Shown piece by piece: positions 18,827-28,972 of a DNA stretch of 64,000 nucleotides; position 1 is the first letter of the stretch, and each line of letters starts with the position of its first letter. The notes under the pieces were generated by a model that saw only the letters and a list, made by a program, of their open reading frames with translations, ran no database searches and was not told the DNA's origin. The position numbers were made by a program, and so were the translations under genes. The stretch is from Xenorhabdus griffiniae (GTDB taxonomy: Bacteria; Pseudomonadota; Gammaproteobacteria; Enterobacterales; Enterobacteriaceae): assembly GCF_037265215.1 (NCBI RefSeq), contig NZ_CP147737.1:1453501-1517500 (forward strand), written 5' to 3'.

Positions 18827-19267
18827 ATGAAAATAAAGTACAGCATAGGAAGACAGAACCCCGAATTAATTCAGCAAGCATTTGCCATTCGCAAACAAGT
18901 ATTTACGGATGAACAGGGATTTGATGCAGAGATTGATATTGATGAATATGATGATATCGCTTTGCATGTGGTGGTATTTGATAGTGAAAAGCCAATAGGC
19001 GTATTACGGGCAATTCAGAAAGATAATAACATGCTCAAAGTTGGGCGGGTTGCAGTATTGAGACATTATCGTGGTCAAGGAATAGGTCGTAAGGTTATGG
19101 AATTTATTAAAGATTACGGCAGAAAAAATAACATTGAGACTATCATTCTATCTGCACAATGCCATGCTCAACCATTTTATGAAAGCCTTGGTTATCAAGC
19201 TCAGGGTGAGATTTATTTGGAAGAAGGTGCAGAACATATCTTTATGACTTTGAATTTAATATCGTAA
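18827..19267 (+). CDS. GNAT-family N-acetyltransferase
   Basis: A 146-residue acetyl-CoA-dependent acetyltransferase. The start region (FAIRKQVFTDEQGFD) and motif A (VGRVAVLRHYRGQGIGRKVM, about residues 71-90, with the Q/RxxGxG/A acetyl-CoA loop) are clear, and QPFYESLGY is motif B. It is similar to the ElaA/YjcF group; the substrate is unknown. The frame is open back to 18677, but that part is repeat DNA. The ATG at 18827 has AGGAT 6 bases before it and gives a normal GNAT N-terminus. Confidence 0.88.
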   Translation: MKIKYSIGRQNPELIQQAFAIRKQVFTDEQGFDAEIDIDEYDDIALHVVVFDSEKPIGVLRAIQKDNNMLKVGRVAVLRHYRGQGIGRKVMEFIKDYGRKNNIETIILSAQCHAQPFYESLGYQAQGEIYLEEGAEHIFMTLNLIS

Positions 19268-19276
19268 TAAGATAAT

Positions 19277-19349
19277 AATCACTATGAGTAATATAAATAC
19301 GGGAAAAATGAGTATTCCTTGAATATCTCAATTTCCCGTATTAGTGATT
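19277..19349. terminator. Large stem-loop between the acetyltransferase gene and betA
   Basis: Nested inverted repeats between convergent genes: AATACGGGAAA (19296-19306) with TTTCCCGTATT (19332-19342), an inner imperfect TGAGTATTC/GAATATCTCA, and an outer AATCACT/AGTGATT pair. It probably acts as a bidirectional terminator, though its size is larger than needed. Confidence 0.6.
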
Positions 19350-19376
19350 TATCTACTTTTTGTGAGAATGAATTGA

Positions 19377-21056
19377 TTAACTATTTTTGACCGATTGGCG
19401 GACAGGGGAATTATTGGCAACATAATATTTTGCCTGACTGCGTGGCAGAGGAGAGATTCCCCTGATGTTATCAGCTATTTTCTCAGCCATCATGATTGTT
19501 GTGGCATTTAAATTACCGGTAATAATGGTTGGCATAATAGAAGCATCAATAACACGTAGGTTTTCAATGCCATGTACTCTTCCTTGACCATCCACAACTG
19601 CCATTTCGTCTGTCCCCATTTTGCAACTGCATGAGGGGTGAAATGCGGTTTCAGCATGTTGACGAATAAAGGCATCCAACTGTTCATCTGACTGATTTTC
19701 AACACCTGGACTGATTTCACGTCCACAATAAGGCGCCAGCGCAGGTTGTGCCATGATTTCCCGCGTAATGCGAATAGCCGCGCGGAACTCTTGCCAGTCC
19801 TGTTCTGTTGACATGTAGTTAAATAAAATACTGGGATGCTGACGTGGGTTTCGCGACTTAATTTTCACCCGACCACGGCTTGGGGAACGCATAGAGCCAA
19901 CATGAGCCTGAAAACCATGTTGGTTGATGGCATTACTGCCATTGTAATTAATAGCAACAGGCAGGAAATGAAACTGAATATTTGGCCAGGCAAATTTTTC
20001 ATCGGTGCGAATAAAGCCACCGGCTTCAAATTGATTGCTGGCACCAATACCTGTTCCTTTGAATAGCCATTCAGCGCCAATTTGAGGTTGGTTGTACCAT
20101 TTCAATGCGGGATAAAGGGAAATGGGTTTGAGGCATTCATACTGCAAGTACATTTCAAGGTGATCTTGCAGGTTTTGTCCAACACCAGGCAAGACATGCA
20201 CAGCAGAAATACCAAGCTCGTTCAATACTTCTTCGGGACCAATACCTGAACGTTGCAAAATCTGTGGCGATGCAATGGCACCAGCGCAGAGTAAAACTTC
20301 TTTACGTGCTTTTGCCTGGGTTAACGTTGAGCTATGGCCTTGATAAAAATTGACGCCAACAGCTGTCTTGCCTTCAAAGACGAGGGTATCCGTTAACGCA
20401 TGAGTCATGATGGTGAGATTGGCGCGTGAACGAGCTTGATCCAGATAGCCACGGGCTGTGCTGGAGCGGCGTCCTTGAGGGGTAACGGTACGATCCATAG
20501 GGCCAAAACCTTCTTGCTGGTAGCCATTCAGATCGTCAGTAACGGGATAACCCGCCTGAACACCTGCTTCTACCATTGCATGAAAGAGTTCATTATTTCC
20601 TGCTTTGGGTGTCGTGACACTGACAGGCCCGTCTGCACCATGATAGTCATTTGCGCCAATATCCCTTGATTCCGCTTTGCGAAAATAGGGAAGGCAATCA
20701 AGGTAAGTCCAGTCTTCCAGCCCTGCCTGGGTTGCCCAATGATCAAAATCCAGTGCATTGCCACGGATGTAACACATGCCATTGATAAGTGAAGATCCCC
20801 CCAACCCTTTACCGCGCCCACATTCCATGCGTCGGTTATTCATATGGGGTTCGGGATCGGTTTCATAAGCCCAGTTATAACGGGTTCCCTGCAAGGGGTA
20901 TGCCAGCGCCGCTGGCATTTGAGTACGAAAGTCGAACCGGTAATCAGGTCCACCGGCTTCCAGCAGCAGGACCGTCACATTGGTATCTTCCGTTAAACGA
21001 GTTGCAAGCACGTTACCCGCTGAACCAGCACCGATAATAATGTAATCAAAAACCAT
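19377..21056 (-). CDS. betA: Choline dehydrogenase
   Basis: A membrane-associated FAD enzyme of the GMC oxidoreductase family. It oxidises choline to betaine aldehyde (and further to glycine betaine), feeding electrons to the respiratory chain. It has 559 residues: FAD motif [15 protein letters not shown] at 6-20, GMC signatures [20 protein letters not shown] and [15 protein letters not shown], and the C-terminal HPSCSCKMG and [12 protein letters not shown] with catalytic His/Asn. Last gene of betI-betB-betA. Confidence 0.96.
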   Translation of the reverse strand: MVFDYIIIGAGSAGNVLATRLTEDTNVTVLLLEAGGPDYRFDFRTQMPAALAYPLQGTRYNWAYETDPEPHMNNRRMECGRGKGLGGSSLINGMCYIRGNALDFDHWATQAGLEDWTYLDCLPYFRKAESRDIGANDYHGADGPVSVTTPKAGNNELFHAMVEAGVQAGYPVTDDLNGYQQEGFGPMDRTVTPQGRRSSTARGYLDQARSRANLTIMTHALTDTLVFEGKTAVGVNFYQGHSSTLTQAKARKEVLLCAGAIASPQILQRSGIGPEEVLNELGISAVHVLPGVGQNLQDHLEMYLQYECLKPISLYPALKWYNQPQIGAEWLFKGTGIGASNQFEAGGFIRTDEKFAWPNIQFHFLPVAINYNGSNAINQHGFQAHVGSMRSPSRGRVKIKSRNPRQHPSILFNYMSTEQDWQEFRAAIRITREIMAQPALAPYCGREISPGVENQSDEQLDAFIRQHAETAFHPSCSCKMGTDEMAVVDGQGRVHGIENLRVIDASIMPTIITGNLNATTIMMAEKIADNIRGISPLPRSQAKYYVANNSPVRQSVKNS

Positions 21057-21083
21057 TGTTATCTCCTCTGTTTCAGGCGTGGA

Positions 21084-22562
21084 TTAAAATAGGGATTCAA
21101 AATTGCCTAATTCCACCTGTATTGATTTGGTTTGTGTGTAATTTTGTAGTGTAGCCAGTCCATTTTCCCGGCCAACACCAGAATGTTTATAGCCACCGAC
21201 AGGCATGGCTGCCGGGGATTCTCCCCAGGTATTGATCCAGCAGATCCCAGCTTCTAGCCGGTGGATCACACGATGTGCGCGGGAGAGATCTTTGGTGACT
21301 AATCCTGCACCCAGGCCATAATGGGTATTATTGGCTCGGGTAATGACTTCATCTTCCGTTTCATAGGTCAGGATAGACATCACAGGCCCAAAGATTTCCT
21401 CCTGTGTGATCAACATATCATCGGTACAGTCACTGAATACTGTCGGTGCAACAAATGCCCCTTTTGCTAATTCGCCTTCCAGCAGACGCTCACCACCACA
21501 CAGCAGGCGGGCATGGCTGTTTTTACCGTTTTCGATATAGCGTAAAACGGACTCCATGTGTGGAAAACTTACCAGCGGACCAAAGTTAGTGTTGGGATCA
21601 AGAGGTGAGCCAATTCGAATGCGCTTAACACGCTCAAGAATTTTTGCTTCAAACGGTGGAAGCAGTGCCTTGGGGACAAAGACCCGTGTCCCATTCGTAC
21701 AAACCTGACCTGAACTGAAAAAGTTGGCTATCATGGCAATATCAGCAGCGCGATCCAGATCGGCATCATCAAAAATGATTAGTGGAGATTTACCACCCAA
21801 TTCCATCGTGACTTCTTTTAGGGTAGAAGCGGAAGCATTTGCCATCACCTTTTTGCCGGTCACAATACCGCCGGTGAAAGACATTTTGGCGATTTTAGGG
21901 TGAACAGTCAGATAATGTCCGACTTCATGGCCGGCTCCGGTCAACACATTGAAAACACCATCAGGCAAACCGGCTTCGGTGTAGATTTCAGCCAACTTCA
22001 AAGCGGTAAGAGAGGTGACTTCACTTGGTTTAAAAATCATGGCATTACCGGCAGCCAGTGCGGGTGCTGATTTCCACAGGGCAATTTGGATAGGGTAGTT
22101 CCATGCGCCGATGCCTGCTACGATACCCAATGGTTCACGGCGTGTATACACAAAAGAAGATTCACGTAATGGGATCTGCTGGCCTTCAAGGGCTGGAATT
22201 AATCCCGCATAGTATTCCAGTACATCGGCACCTGTGACGATATCAACCTGCCGGGTTTCAGCAAGGGGTTTACCGGTATCCAGTGTTTCCAATTCAGCCA
22301 GTTCATCATTGCGTTCACGCAAGATATTCACCGCCTTGTGTAAGATCCGTGAACGTTCCACCGCGGTCATGGCTGCCCAGATTTGCTGTCCTTTATGGGC
22401 GCTTTCGACTGCTAAATCAACATCTTGTTTTGTTGCAGACTGAAATTGAGCAATAACGTCACCATTAGCTGGGTTAATTGCGTCAAAAATTGTATTATTA
22501 GGATTGGTACTATCAACATAAGCACCGTGGATATAAAGTTTTTGTAATCCAAAATAGGTCAT
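21084..22562 (-). CDS. betB: Betaine aldehyde dehydrogenase
   Basis: NAD(P)-dependent oxidation of betaine aldehyde to the osmoprotectant glycine betaine. It is a 492-residue aldehyde dehydrogenase with the NAD-binding [11 protein letters not shown], the general base in MELGGKSPL, the catalytic cysteine in [12 protein letters not shown] and QEEIFGPV. It lies 27 bp upstream of betA and downstream of betI on the same strand, so it is almost certainly co-transcribed with them. Confidence 0.96.
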   Translation of the reverse strand: MTYFGLQKLYIHGAYVDSTNPNNTIFDAINPANGDVIAQFQSATKQDVDLAVESAHKGQQIWAAMTAVERSRILHKAVNILRERNDELAELETLDTGKPLAETRQVDIVTGADVLEYYAGLIPALEGQQIPLRESSFVYTRREPLGIVAGIGAWNYPIQIALWKSAPALAAGNAMIFKPSEVTSLTALKLAEIYTEAGLPDGVFNVLTGAGHEVGHYLTVHPKIAKMSFTGGIVTGKKVMANASASTLKEVTMELGGKSPLIIFDDADLDRAADIAMIANFFSSGQVCTNGTRVFVPKALLPPFEAKILERVKRIRIGSPLDPNTNFGPLVSFPHMESVLRYIENGKNSHARLLCGGERLLEGELAKGAFVAPTVFSDCTDDMLITQEEIFGPVMSILTYETEDEVITRANNTHYGLGAGLVTKDLSRAHRVIHRLEAGICWINTWGESPAAMPVGGYKHSGVGRENGLATLQNYTQTKSIQVELGNFESLF

Positions 22563-22588
22563 AGATTCTCCTTAAGCGTCTATCCAAG

Positions 22589-23185
22589 TCAGAACTTATC
22601 AGATGCTCCGAGTTTCTGTTCGATGTAATCGATAGTAATTTTGAATGTCCCTGCTATATCAAAAGGCTTCTTGCTTAATGCACTTCGCAGCCAAATGCCG
22701 TCAATCAATGCAGCAAGACCTTGTGCAGCTAGCCGCGCTTCTGCTTTTGGCATGGCACGTTTAAATTCAACACAAAGATTGGAATGCAAACGGCGCTCAT
22801 TGATTTGTTGTAACCGATACAGCTTTGGTTGATGCATGCTACTTGCCCAGAATGCCAACCAGGTTTTCATTGCTGCACTGTTGATCTGGCTGGTATCAAA
22901 ATTCCCTTCGACAATGGCTTTCAACCTTTGCGTGGGCGTTGCGTTATCTAGCAAGCGTAATCGGCGTGCGACAGCTATTTTTAACTGATGCAATAGATAA
23001 CGCATGGTCGCTTCTAATAGGCCGTTCTTGTCCTTGAAATAGTGGCTGATAATTCCGTTGGAAACCCCCGCTTTTCGGGCTATTTGTGCAATAGTTGCTT
23101 CCTGCATTCCCACTTCATTCACAACGATTAATGTTGCATCAATGAGTTGTTGTTTTCTTATCGACTGCATTCCAATTTTTGGCAT
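22589..23185 (-). CDS. betI: TetR-family repressor BetI
   Basis: A choline-responsive repressor of the bet genes. It has 198 residues, with a TetR helix-turn-helix at about 10-55 ([32 protein letters not shown]) and the BetI-type C-terminal domain ([34 protein letters not shown]). First gene of betIBA and divergent from betT; the 209-bp gap holds a palindrome that fits a BetI operator. Confidence 0.95.
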   Translation of the reverse strand: MPKIGMQSIRKQQLIDATLIVVNEVGMQEATIAQIARKAGVSNGIISHYFKDKNGLLEATMRYLLHQLKIAVARRLRLLDNATPTQRLKAIVEGNFDTSQINSAAMKTWLAFWASSMHQPKLYRLQQINERRLHSNLCVEFKRAMPKAEARLAAQGLAALIDGIWLRSALSKKPFDIAGTFKITIDYIEQKLGASDKF

Positions 23186-23236
23186 GATTTTATGCTCAGA
23201 AAATCAATTATTCGGGCAGTATTAAACTTTTTTTTA

Positions 23237-23250
23237 ATTGAATGTTCAAT
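23237..23250. promoter_or_regulatory. Putative BetI operator
   Basis: ATTGAATGTTCAAT has arms ATTGAA/TTCAAT around TG and lies in the AT-rich region between betI and betT. In E. coli BetI binds between the divergent bet promoters. The assignment rests on position and symmetry. Confidence 0.5.
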
Positions 23251-23394
23251 CAAAATTAAATATGTTTTATCACAATAATTTTACAATGAGGGAGTGAATT
23301 TGTTTAAGGTATCTTAAATTTTATATTTAATTCAAACTGTTATATGAATTATGTTTTTCATCTGTTTTAATGCTATTAATTTCAGGAACTGCCT

Positions 23395-25437
23395 ATGAAT
23401 ACACAAGACAGTCCAAAAAACACCCAGAAGGACACCCTGAATTCTGTCGTTTTTTTTACCTCTGCCGGACTGATTATTGCATTTTCTCTGTTCACTATTT
23501 TTTTCACAGATGCAACCAGTATTTGGATAAAAAATACACTGAATTGGGTGTCTAAAACTTTCGGTTGGTATTATTTACTGGCTGCGACGCTTTACATTGT
23601 GTTTGTTGTTTTTATCGCGGCTTCCCGTTTTGGTTCAATCAAATTGGGACCGGAACAATCTAAGCCGGAATTCAGTTTGCTGAGTTGGGCGGCGATGCTG
23701 TTTGCCGCTGGGATCGGCATTGATTTGATGTTTTTCTCGGTGGCTGAACCTGTCACGCAATATATGCAGCCACCAACGGGTCAAGGGGAAACTATTGAAG
23801 CAGCTCGTCAGGCGATGGTGTGGACGCTGTTCCATTATGGCCTGACGGGCTGGTCTATGTACGCCTTGATGGGAATTGCACTGGGATATTTTAGTTATCG
23901 TTATAATTTGCCTTTGACTATCCGCTCGGCACTTTATCCTATTTTTGGTGATCGCATTAAAGGATTAATCGGTCATACGGTGGATATTGCGGCAGTAATA
24001 GGGACCATTTTTGGTATTGCAACGACGCTGGGAATTGGGGTTGTGCAGTTGAATTATGGTCTGAAAGTTCTTTTCGACTTACCGCAAGGATTGGGGATCC
24101 AGGGAGGATTGATACTATTATCTGTGGTGATAGCCATTATCTCCGTAACTTCCGGCGTAAACAAAGGCATTCGGTTTTTGTCTGAATTGAATGTCCTGCT
24201 GGCTCTTGGCTTGGTTTTATTCATTTTGTTTATGGGCGATACCGAATTCCTGCTTAACGGATTAGTGCAGAACGTCGGGGATTATATCAGCCGTTTTATG
24301 AGTATGACGCTGAACAGTTTTGCCTTTGAACGCCCCACTGAATGGATGAATAACTGGACTCTGTTTTTCTGGGCATGGTGGGTGGCCTGGTCGCCGTTTG
24401 TAGGGCTGTTTCTGGCGCGCATTTCCCGTGGCAGAACGATTCGCCAGTTTGTTATGGGAACATTAGTCATTCCATTTGTTTTTACACTGCTGTGGCTATC
24501 GATTTTTGGTAACAGTGTGTTGTATGAAATTCTGCATGGTAATCGCCAGTTGGCGGAAACCGTGTTACAACACCCAGAACAAGGTTTTTATCGTTTGCTG
24601 GCACTTTATCCGGCATTCACGTTCAGTGCTTCTGTGGGCACCATTACCGGATTGCTGTTTTATGTCACGTCGGCGGATTCTGGTTCGTTAGTGCTGGGAA
24701 ATTTCACCTCTAATCTAAGTGATATCAATAATGATGCACCAAATTGGTTGCGTATCTTTTGGTCGGTGGCAATCGGTGTATTAACGCTGGGTATCCTCAT
24801 GACGGATGGTATTCCTGCTTTGCAAAATACCACGGTTATCATGGGACTACCTTTTAGTTTTGTGATCTTCTTTGTCATGGCGGGGCTATATAAGTCTTTG
24901 CGGGTAGAGGATTTTCGTAAAGCCAGCTCGCTGCAAAATACCTCCCCCACTCTTATGCATGACAATGGCTCATTGAATTGGAAACAGCGTTTGAGCCGTA
25001 TGATGCACTTTCCTGGTACGAAAAATACTCAGCGAATGCTGGATATGGTGTGCCGTCCCGCGATGTTAGAAGTGGCTAAAGAGTTAGTTGTACGTGGTGC
25101 GAAAGTGCAGTTTAATGCACTGCCAGCTAAGGAGAACAAGTGGCTGAATCCACTAGAATTAATTGTTGATTTAGGGGATGAACAGAATTTTATCTATCAA
25201 ATCTGGCCGCAACGCTATTCTGTACCTGGATTTACCTATCGGGCGAGAGCGGGTAAGTCTCACTATTATCGGTTGGAGACTTTTCTGATGGAAGGAACAC
25301 AGGGTAATGATTTGATGGACTATACCAAAGAGCAAATCATTAGCGATATTCTTGACCACTATGAAAAACATCTGAATTTTATTCACTTAAACCGAGAAGC
25401 ACCGGGACAGACATTGATTTTTCCTAGTGGAGGTTAA
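23395..25437 (+). CDS. betT: High-affinity choline transporter BetT (BCCT family)
   Basis: A proton-driven choline importer of the inner membrane. It has 680 residues, with twelve predicted membrane segments in about the first 500, the BCCT signature WTLFFWAWWVAWSPFVGLF near residue 320, and a C-terminal cytoplasmic domain of about 170 residues that in E. coli takes part in osmotic regulation. It is divergent from betIBA. It supplies the choline that BetA and BetB turn into glycine betaine. A strong terminator follows. Confidence 0.95.
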   Translation: MNTQDSPKNTQKDTLNSVVFFTSAGLIIAFSLFTIFFTDATSIWIKNTLNWVSKTFGWYYLLAATLYIVFVVFIAASRFGSIKLGPEQSKPEFSLLSWAAMLFAAGIGIDLMFFSVAEPVTQYMQPPTGQGETIEAARQAMVWTLFHYGLTGWSMYALMGIALGYFSYRYNLPLTIRSALYPIFGDRIKGLIGHTVDIAAVIGTIFGIATTLGIGVVQLNYGLKVLFDLPQGLGIQGGLILLSVVIAIISVTSGVNKGIRFLSELNVLLALGLVLFILFMGDTEFLLNGLVQNVGDYISRFMSMTLNSFAFERPTEWMNNWTLFFWAWWVAWSPFVGLFLARISRGRTIRQFVMGTLVIPFVFTLLWLSIFGNSVLYEILHGNRQLAETVLQHPEQGFYRLLALYPAFTFSASVGTITGLLFYVTSADSGSLVLGNFTSNLSDINNDAPNWLRIFWSVAIGVLTLGILMTDGIPALQNTTVIMGLPFSFVIFFVMAGLYKSLRVEDFRKASSLQNTSPTLMHDNGSLNWKQRLSRMMHFPGTKNTQRMLDMVCRPAMLEVAKELVVRGAKVQFNALPAKENKWLNPLELIVDLGDEQNFIYQIWPQRYSVPGFTYRARAGKSHYYRLETFLMEGTQGNDLMDYTKEQIISDILDHYEKHLNFIHLNREAPGQTLIFPSGG

Positions 25438-25473
25438 TTGGCAGGAAGATAAGCGAAATAGAGTAAAGGATAA

Positions 25474-25513
25474 AAAAATCGCCTGTGTTATCTGAAATGA
25501 CAGGCGATTTTTT
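25474..25513 (+). terminator. Terminator after betT
   Basis: Arms AAAAATCGCCTGT and ACAGGCGATTTTT with a 13-base loop, ending in a run of T. Confidence 0.9.
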
Positions 25514-25631
25514 ATTAAAACAGAGAATGATTTTATTTCATCCTGGCGGGAGTCGAATGCCTGTTTACATTCGAAGAAATCCGTTCGTTGAAGTTTTGCT
25601 GAAAAATTGACTAGAGTTTCATGATCTCTTT

Positions 25632-25647
25632 CTGTATATTTATACAG
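25632..25647. promoter_or_regulatory. LexA (SOS) box of dinB
   Basis: CTGTATATTTATACAG is a perfect CTGT-N8-ACAG LexA site, 22 bp upstream of the dinB start. Confidence 0.92.
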
Positions 25648-25669
25648 TATTTTGATGTGAGGAGATCAG

Positions 25670-26725
25670 ATGCGCAAAATTATTCATATTGATATGGATT
25701 GCTTTTTTGCTGCCGTTGAAATGCGGGATAATCCATCACTCCGTAATATTCCCATTGCTGTCGGGGGAAGCGCTGATCGAAGGGGCGTCATTAGTACGGC
25801 AAATTATCCTGCCCGCCGTTTTGGGGTGCATAGTGCGATGTCTACGGCTACGGCATTAAGACTTTGTCCTCAATTGAAAGTCATCCCTGGCAGAATGGCG
25901 CATTATAAAGAAGTGTCTCAACATATTCGTCGAATTTTTTCCCATTATACTGAGTTGATCGAACCACTTTCTTTAGATGAGGCCTATCTGGATGTGACGG
26001 ATTGCCATTATTGTCACGGTTCCGCCACGTTGATTGCTCAAGAAATCCGTCAGGTCATTTTTGATGAATTGCAGTTAACGGCCTCGGCTGGTGTAGCACC
26101 AGTGAGGTTTTTAGCCAAGATAGCGTCTGATATCAATAAACCCAATGGGCAGTATGTTATCTCTCCTGAACAAGTTGAAACTTTTATTAAGTCGCTGGCA
26201 TTATGCAAAATTCCCGGTGTTGGAAAGGTCACCGCTAAACGGTTGTCAGACATGGGGTTAGCGACCTGTTCTGACGTGCAGCGTTATGACAAGCTGGCAC
26301 TAATAAAAAGTTTAGGTAAGTTTGGTTTGACGCTTTGGCAGCGTTGTCATGGTATTGATGAACGACAGATCACGCCAGAACGTTTGCGTAAGTCCGTTGG
26401 GGTGGAGGAAACTTTGGCACAGGATATCCATGAATGGCATGAATGTGTTGAACTCATTGAAAAACTTTATCCTGAACTGAAAAAACGATTGGAAAAGGTA
26501 AAACCCGATCTCCGCATAGCTCGTCAAGGTATCAAATTAAAGTTTGACGATTTTCAATTGACAACACAGGAACATGTCCATCCTATATTGGATAAACGCG
26601 ATCTGATCCAAATAGCAAAGCAGGCTTGGGAAACACGCAGGGAAGGGCGGGGAGTCAGGCTGGTTGGGTTGCAGGTGACGTTACAAAACCCACAACTGGA
26701 GCGGCAGCTTTTATTGGAATGGTAA
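25670..26725 (+). CDS. dinB: DNA polymerase IV
   Basis: A Y-family translesion DNA polymerase induced by DNA damage. It has 351 residues, as in E. coli. The first catalytic aspartate is Asp8 ([12 protein letters not shown]) and the second acidic pair is in [10 protein letters not shown] near residue 103. The helix-hairpin-helix [13 protein letters not shown] follows and the C-terminal QLLLEW is a plausible beta-clamp-binding motif. GGAGATCAG precedes the ATG, and a LexA box covers the promoter region. Confidence 0.97.
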   Translation: MRKIIHIDMDCFFAAVEMRDNPSLRNIPIAVGGSADRRGVISTANYPARRFGVHSAMSTATALRLCPQLKVIPGRMAHYKEVSQHIRRIFSHYTELIEPLSLDEAYLDVTDCHYCHGSATLIAQEIRQVIFDELQLTASAGVAPVRFLAKIASDINKPNGQYVISPEQVETFIKSLALCKIPGVGKVTAKRLSDMGLATCSDVQRYDKLALIKSLGKFGLTLWQRCHGIDERQITPERLRKSVGVEETLAQDIHEWHECVELIEKLYPELKKRLEKVKPDLRIARQGIKLKFDDFQLTTQEHVHPILDKRDLIQIAKQAWETRREGRGVRLVGLQVTLQNPQLERQLLLEW

Positions 26726-26788
26726 GGTGTAAAGGACGCAATCTCCCCCACAAACAAGATGGCAGGGGAGCGGCAATATAATTTTCTA

Positions 26789-28248
26789 TTATTCTTTAGC
26801 CGGAATAGCCTTGAGAATTGCGGTGAGTAGCTGCCAATATTGACCGACACTCTTAATGTGTACTTTCTCATCAGGGGAGTGAGCACCCCGAATAGTTGGT
26901 CCAATAGAAACCATGTCCATATCAGGATACGGTTTTTTGAACAGGCCACACTCCAAACCCGCGTGGATCACCATGATATTCGGTGTCTTATCGAAGAGTT
27001 GGTGATAAGTTTCACGCACCAAATGCATGATGGGCGAATTGGCGTCAGGTTGCCAGCCCGGATAGCTGCCACTTGCTACGGTTTCTGCTCCAGACAGTTT
27101 TGCCAGAGAATGCAGCATTTCAACAACATAAACCTTGCCACTTTCGATAAGTGAACGGATCAGGCAAATAACCTCGGCTTTCTCTTCGTCCATGGTTATA
27201 ACGCCTACGTTTAGCGAAGTTTCTACCACACCTTTGGCAACATCGCTCATACGAATAACACCATTCGGCATACTATTGAGCATGGATATGAAGCGTGTCT
27301 GGCAATCCGTGGTTAATGCGTGTGATGATGCTTTGGTTTCATCCAACAAGAAAGTGAGATTGTTTTCAACGACGAATATTCGTTTTTCAATGTCTCCAGA
27401 TAGTTATCTTTCAATTGATGGAGTTTTTCAACTTTGTCAGCAGGAACCGCAATCACGGTAGAACCTTCACGAGGAATAGCATTACGCAGGGTTCCACCTT
27501 GCAGATGAATTAATTTCAGTTCCAACTCGTCGGAATACGTGGCCAGGAAACGAGCCAGTAATTTGTTGGCGTTACCTAACCCCAGATGAATATCACCGCC
27601 AGAGTGACCGCCTTTTAATCCCTTAATCGTCAATTGTAGTGTCTTATAGTTAGCTGGCAGCGCTTCACGGGACAGGTGTAAGGTTGTGAAAAAATCAATG
27701 CCGCCTGCACAACCCATGTAGATTTCGCCTTCTTCTTCTGAATCTGTATTGATCAGAACGTCAGCTTGCAGCCAGCCAGATTTCATGCCGAATGCACCAT
27801 CCATGCCGGCCTCTTCGGTCATGGTCAGCAAAACTTCCAATGGTCCATGTTTAACGGATTCGTCCGCCAAAACGGCCAGAGCAGAAGCCATACCAATACC
27901 GTTATCTGCGCCTAAAGTTGTACCATCAGCCGTAACCCAGTCACCATCGATATAAGGGCGAATAGGATCTTTTGTGAAATCGTGTTGAGTATCGTTATTT
28001 TTCTGTGGAACCATATCAAGGTGTGCTTGAAGGACAACCGCCTTGCGATTTTCCATACCTTTTGACGCTGGCTTTCTGATCAAAATATTACCCACTTCAT
28101 CCCGCTCTACATGGAATCTTTTGCTTTTTGCCCACGCAATAATATGGGATGCGAGAGCTTCTTCATGATAAGAGGGATGAGGAATGGAACAGATCTGGGC
28201 AAAAATATCCCATAAGGGTTGTGGGGATAGCGTTGATAATTCGGACAC
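26789..28248 (-). pseudogene. pepD: pepD, aminoacyl-histidine dipeptidase, split by a frameshift
   Basis: Zinc dipeptidase (peptidase D/carnosinase type, M20). The N-terminal part (28248 down to about 27375) matches E. coli PepD from [15 protein letters not shown] through LKNEY, with [17 protein letters not shown] and [10 protein letters not shown]. The C-terminal part (about 27385 to 26789), from NNLTFLLDE to the end, continues the same protein in another frame. Aligned by residue count, joining LKNEYS to VVENNLTF needs one extra base near 27371-27381, so one base seems missing. The start is GTG at 28248 with AGGAG 8 bases before it; the frame also extends further upstream without homology. 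It could be a true pseudogene or a sequencing error. Confidence 0.88.
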
Positions 28249-28495
28249 GGCGAATCTCCTATAACTGAATCTTGGTGAGAAAAATGGTAATGTTTGGTGC
28301 ATCAGGGAGTTTTTATCATCTGCATTGACCCTAGGCTTGAGAATATCATTTTATTGTCAGCAATGGGCTGTGAGAATGAGGGCTTCCCCTGTTTTTACTG
28401 GTTTTTGTTGGTTCAAATCACTATAATCTCGCGCAACCTTTTTTCCGCAAAAAACGCTTTTCTGAAATATTCTTTAGTTTCCAGGATCTAATTTT

Positions 28496-28954
28496 ATGAG
28501 TGAAAAATATGTTGTAACGTGGGATATGTTGCAAATGCATGCCCGTCAATTGGCGCAACGTTTACTTCCCGTAGAACAGTGGAAAGGCATTATTGCCGTT
28601 AGCCGTGGTGGTCTGGTTCCGGGAGCGTTACTGGCTCGTGAGTTGGGAATTCGCCATGTCGATACGGTTTGTATTTCCAGCTATGATCACGATAACCAGC
28701 GCGAGTTGAAAGTATTAAAAAAAGCGGAAGGTGACGGTGAAGGGTTCATTGTTGTTGATGATCTGGTTGATACTGGGGGTACAGCCCAGGCAATCCGTGA
28801 CATGTATCCGAAAGCGCATTTTGTAACGATTTTTGCCAAACCCGCCGGGCGCCCTCTTGTGGATGATTATGTTATTGACATTCCCCAAAACACATGGATT
28901 GAGCAGCCTTGGGATATGGGAGTCGTGTTCGTTCCACCCGTTTGTGAAAAGTAG
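28496..28954 (+). CDS. gpt: Xanthine-guanine phosphoribosyltransferase
   Basis: Salvages guanine, xanthine and hypoxanthine to nucleotides using PRPP. It has 152 residues, identical in length to E. coli Gpt. The PRPP loop is [14 protein letters not shown] (about residues 83-96), and ISRGG-like [14 protein letters not shown] and the C-terminal WIEQPWDMG are conserved. It is divergent from pepD and lies 18 bp upstream of frsA, as in related genomes. Confidence 0.97.
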   Translation: MSEKYVVTWDMLQMHARQLAQRLLPVEQWKGIIAVSRGGLVPGALLARELGIRHVDTVCISSYDHDNQRELKVLKKAEGDGEGFIVVDDLVDTGGTAQAIRDMYPKAHFVTIFAKPAGRPLVDDYVIDIPQNTWIEQPWDMGVVFVPPVCEK

Positions 28955-28972
28955 TAAGATTTTTCTTTTGCC

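Noticed and set aside
26741..26772. CTCCCC/GGGGAG hairpin as the pepD terminator
   Set aside because: The loop is long and there is no U-run on the minus strand, so the support is too weak for a feature.
27371..27381. Programmed ribosomal frameshift in pepD
   Set aside because: No slippery heptamer or downstream structure is evident, and pepD is not known to use one; a mutation or sequence error is simpler.
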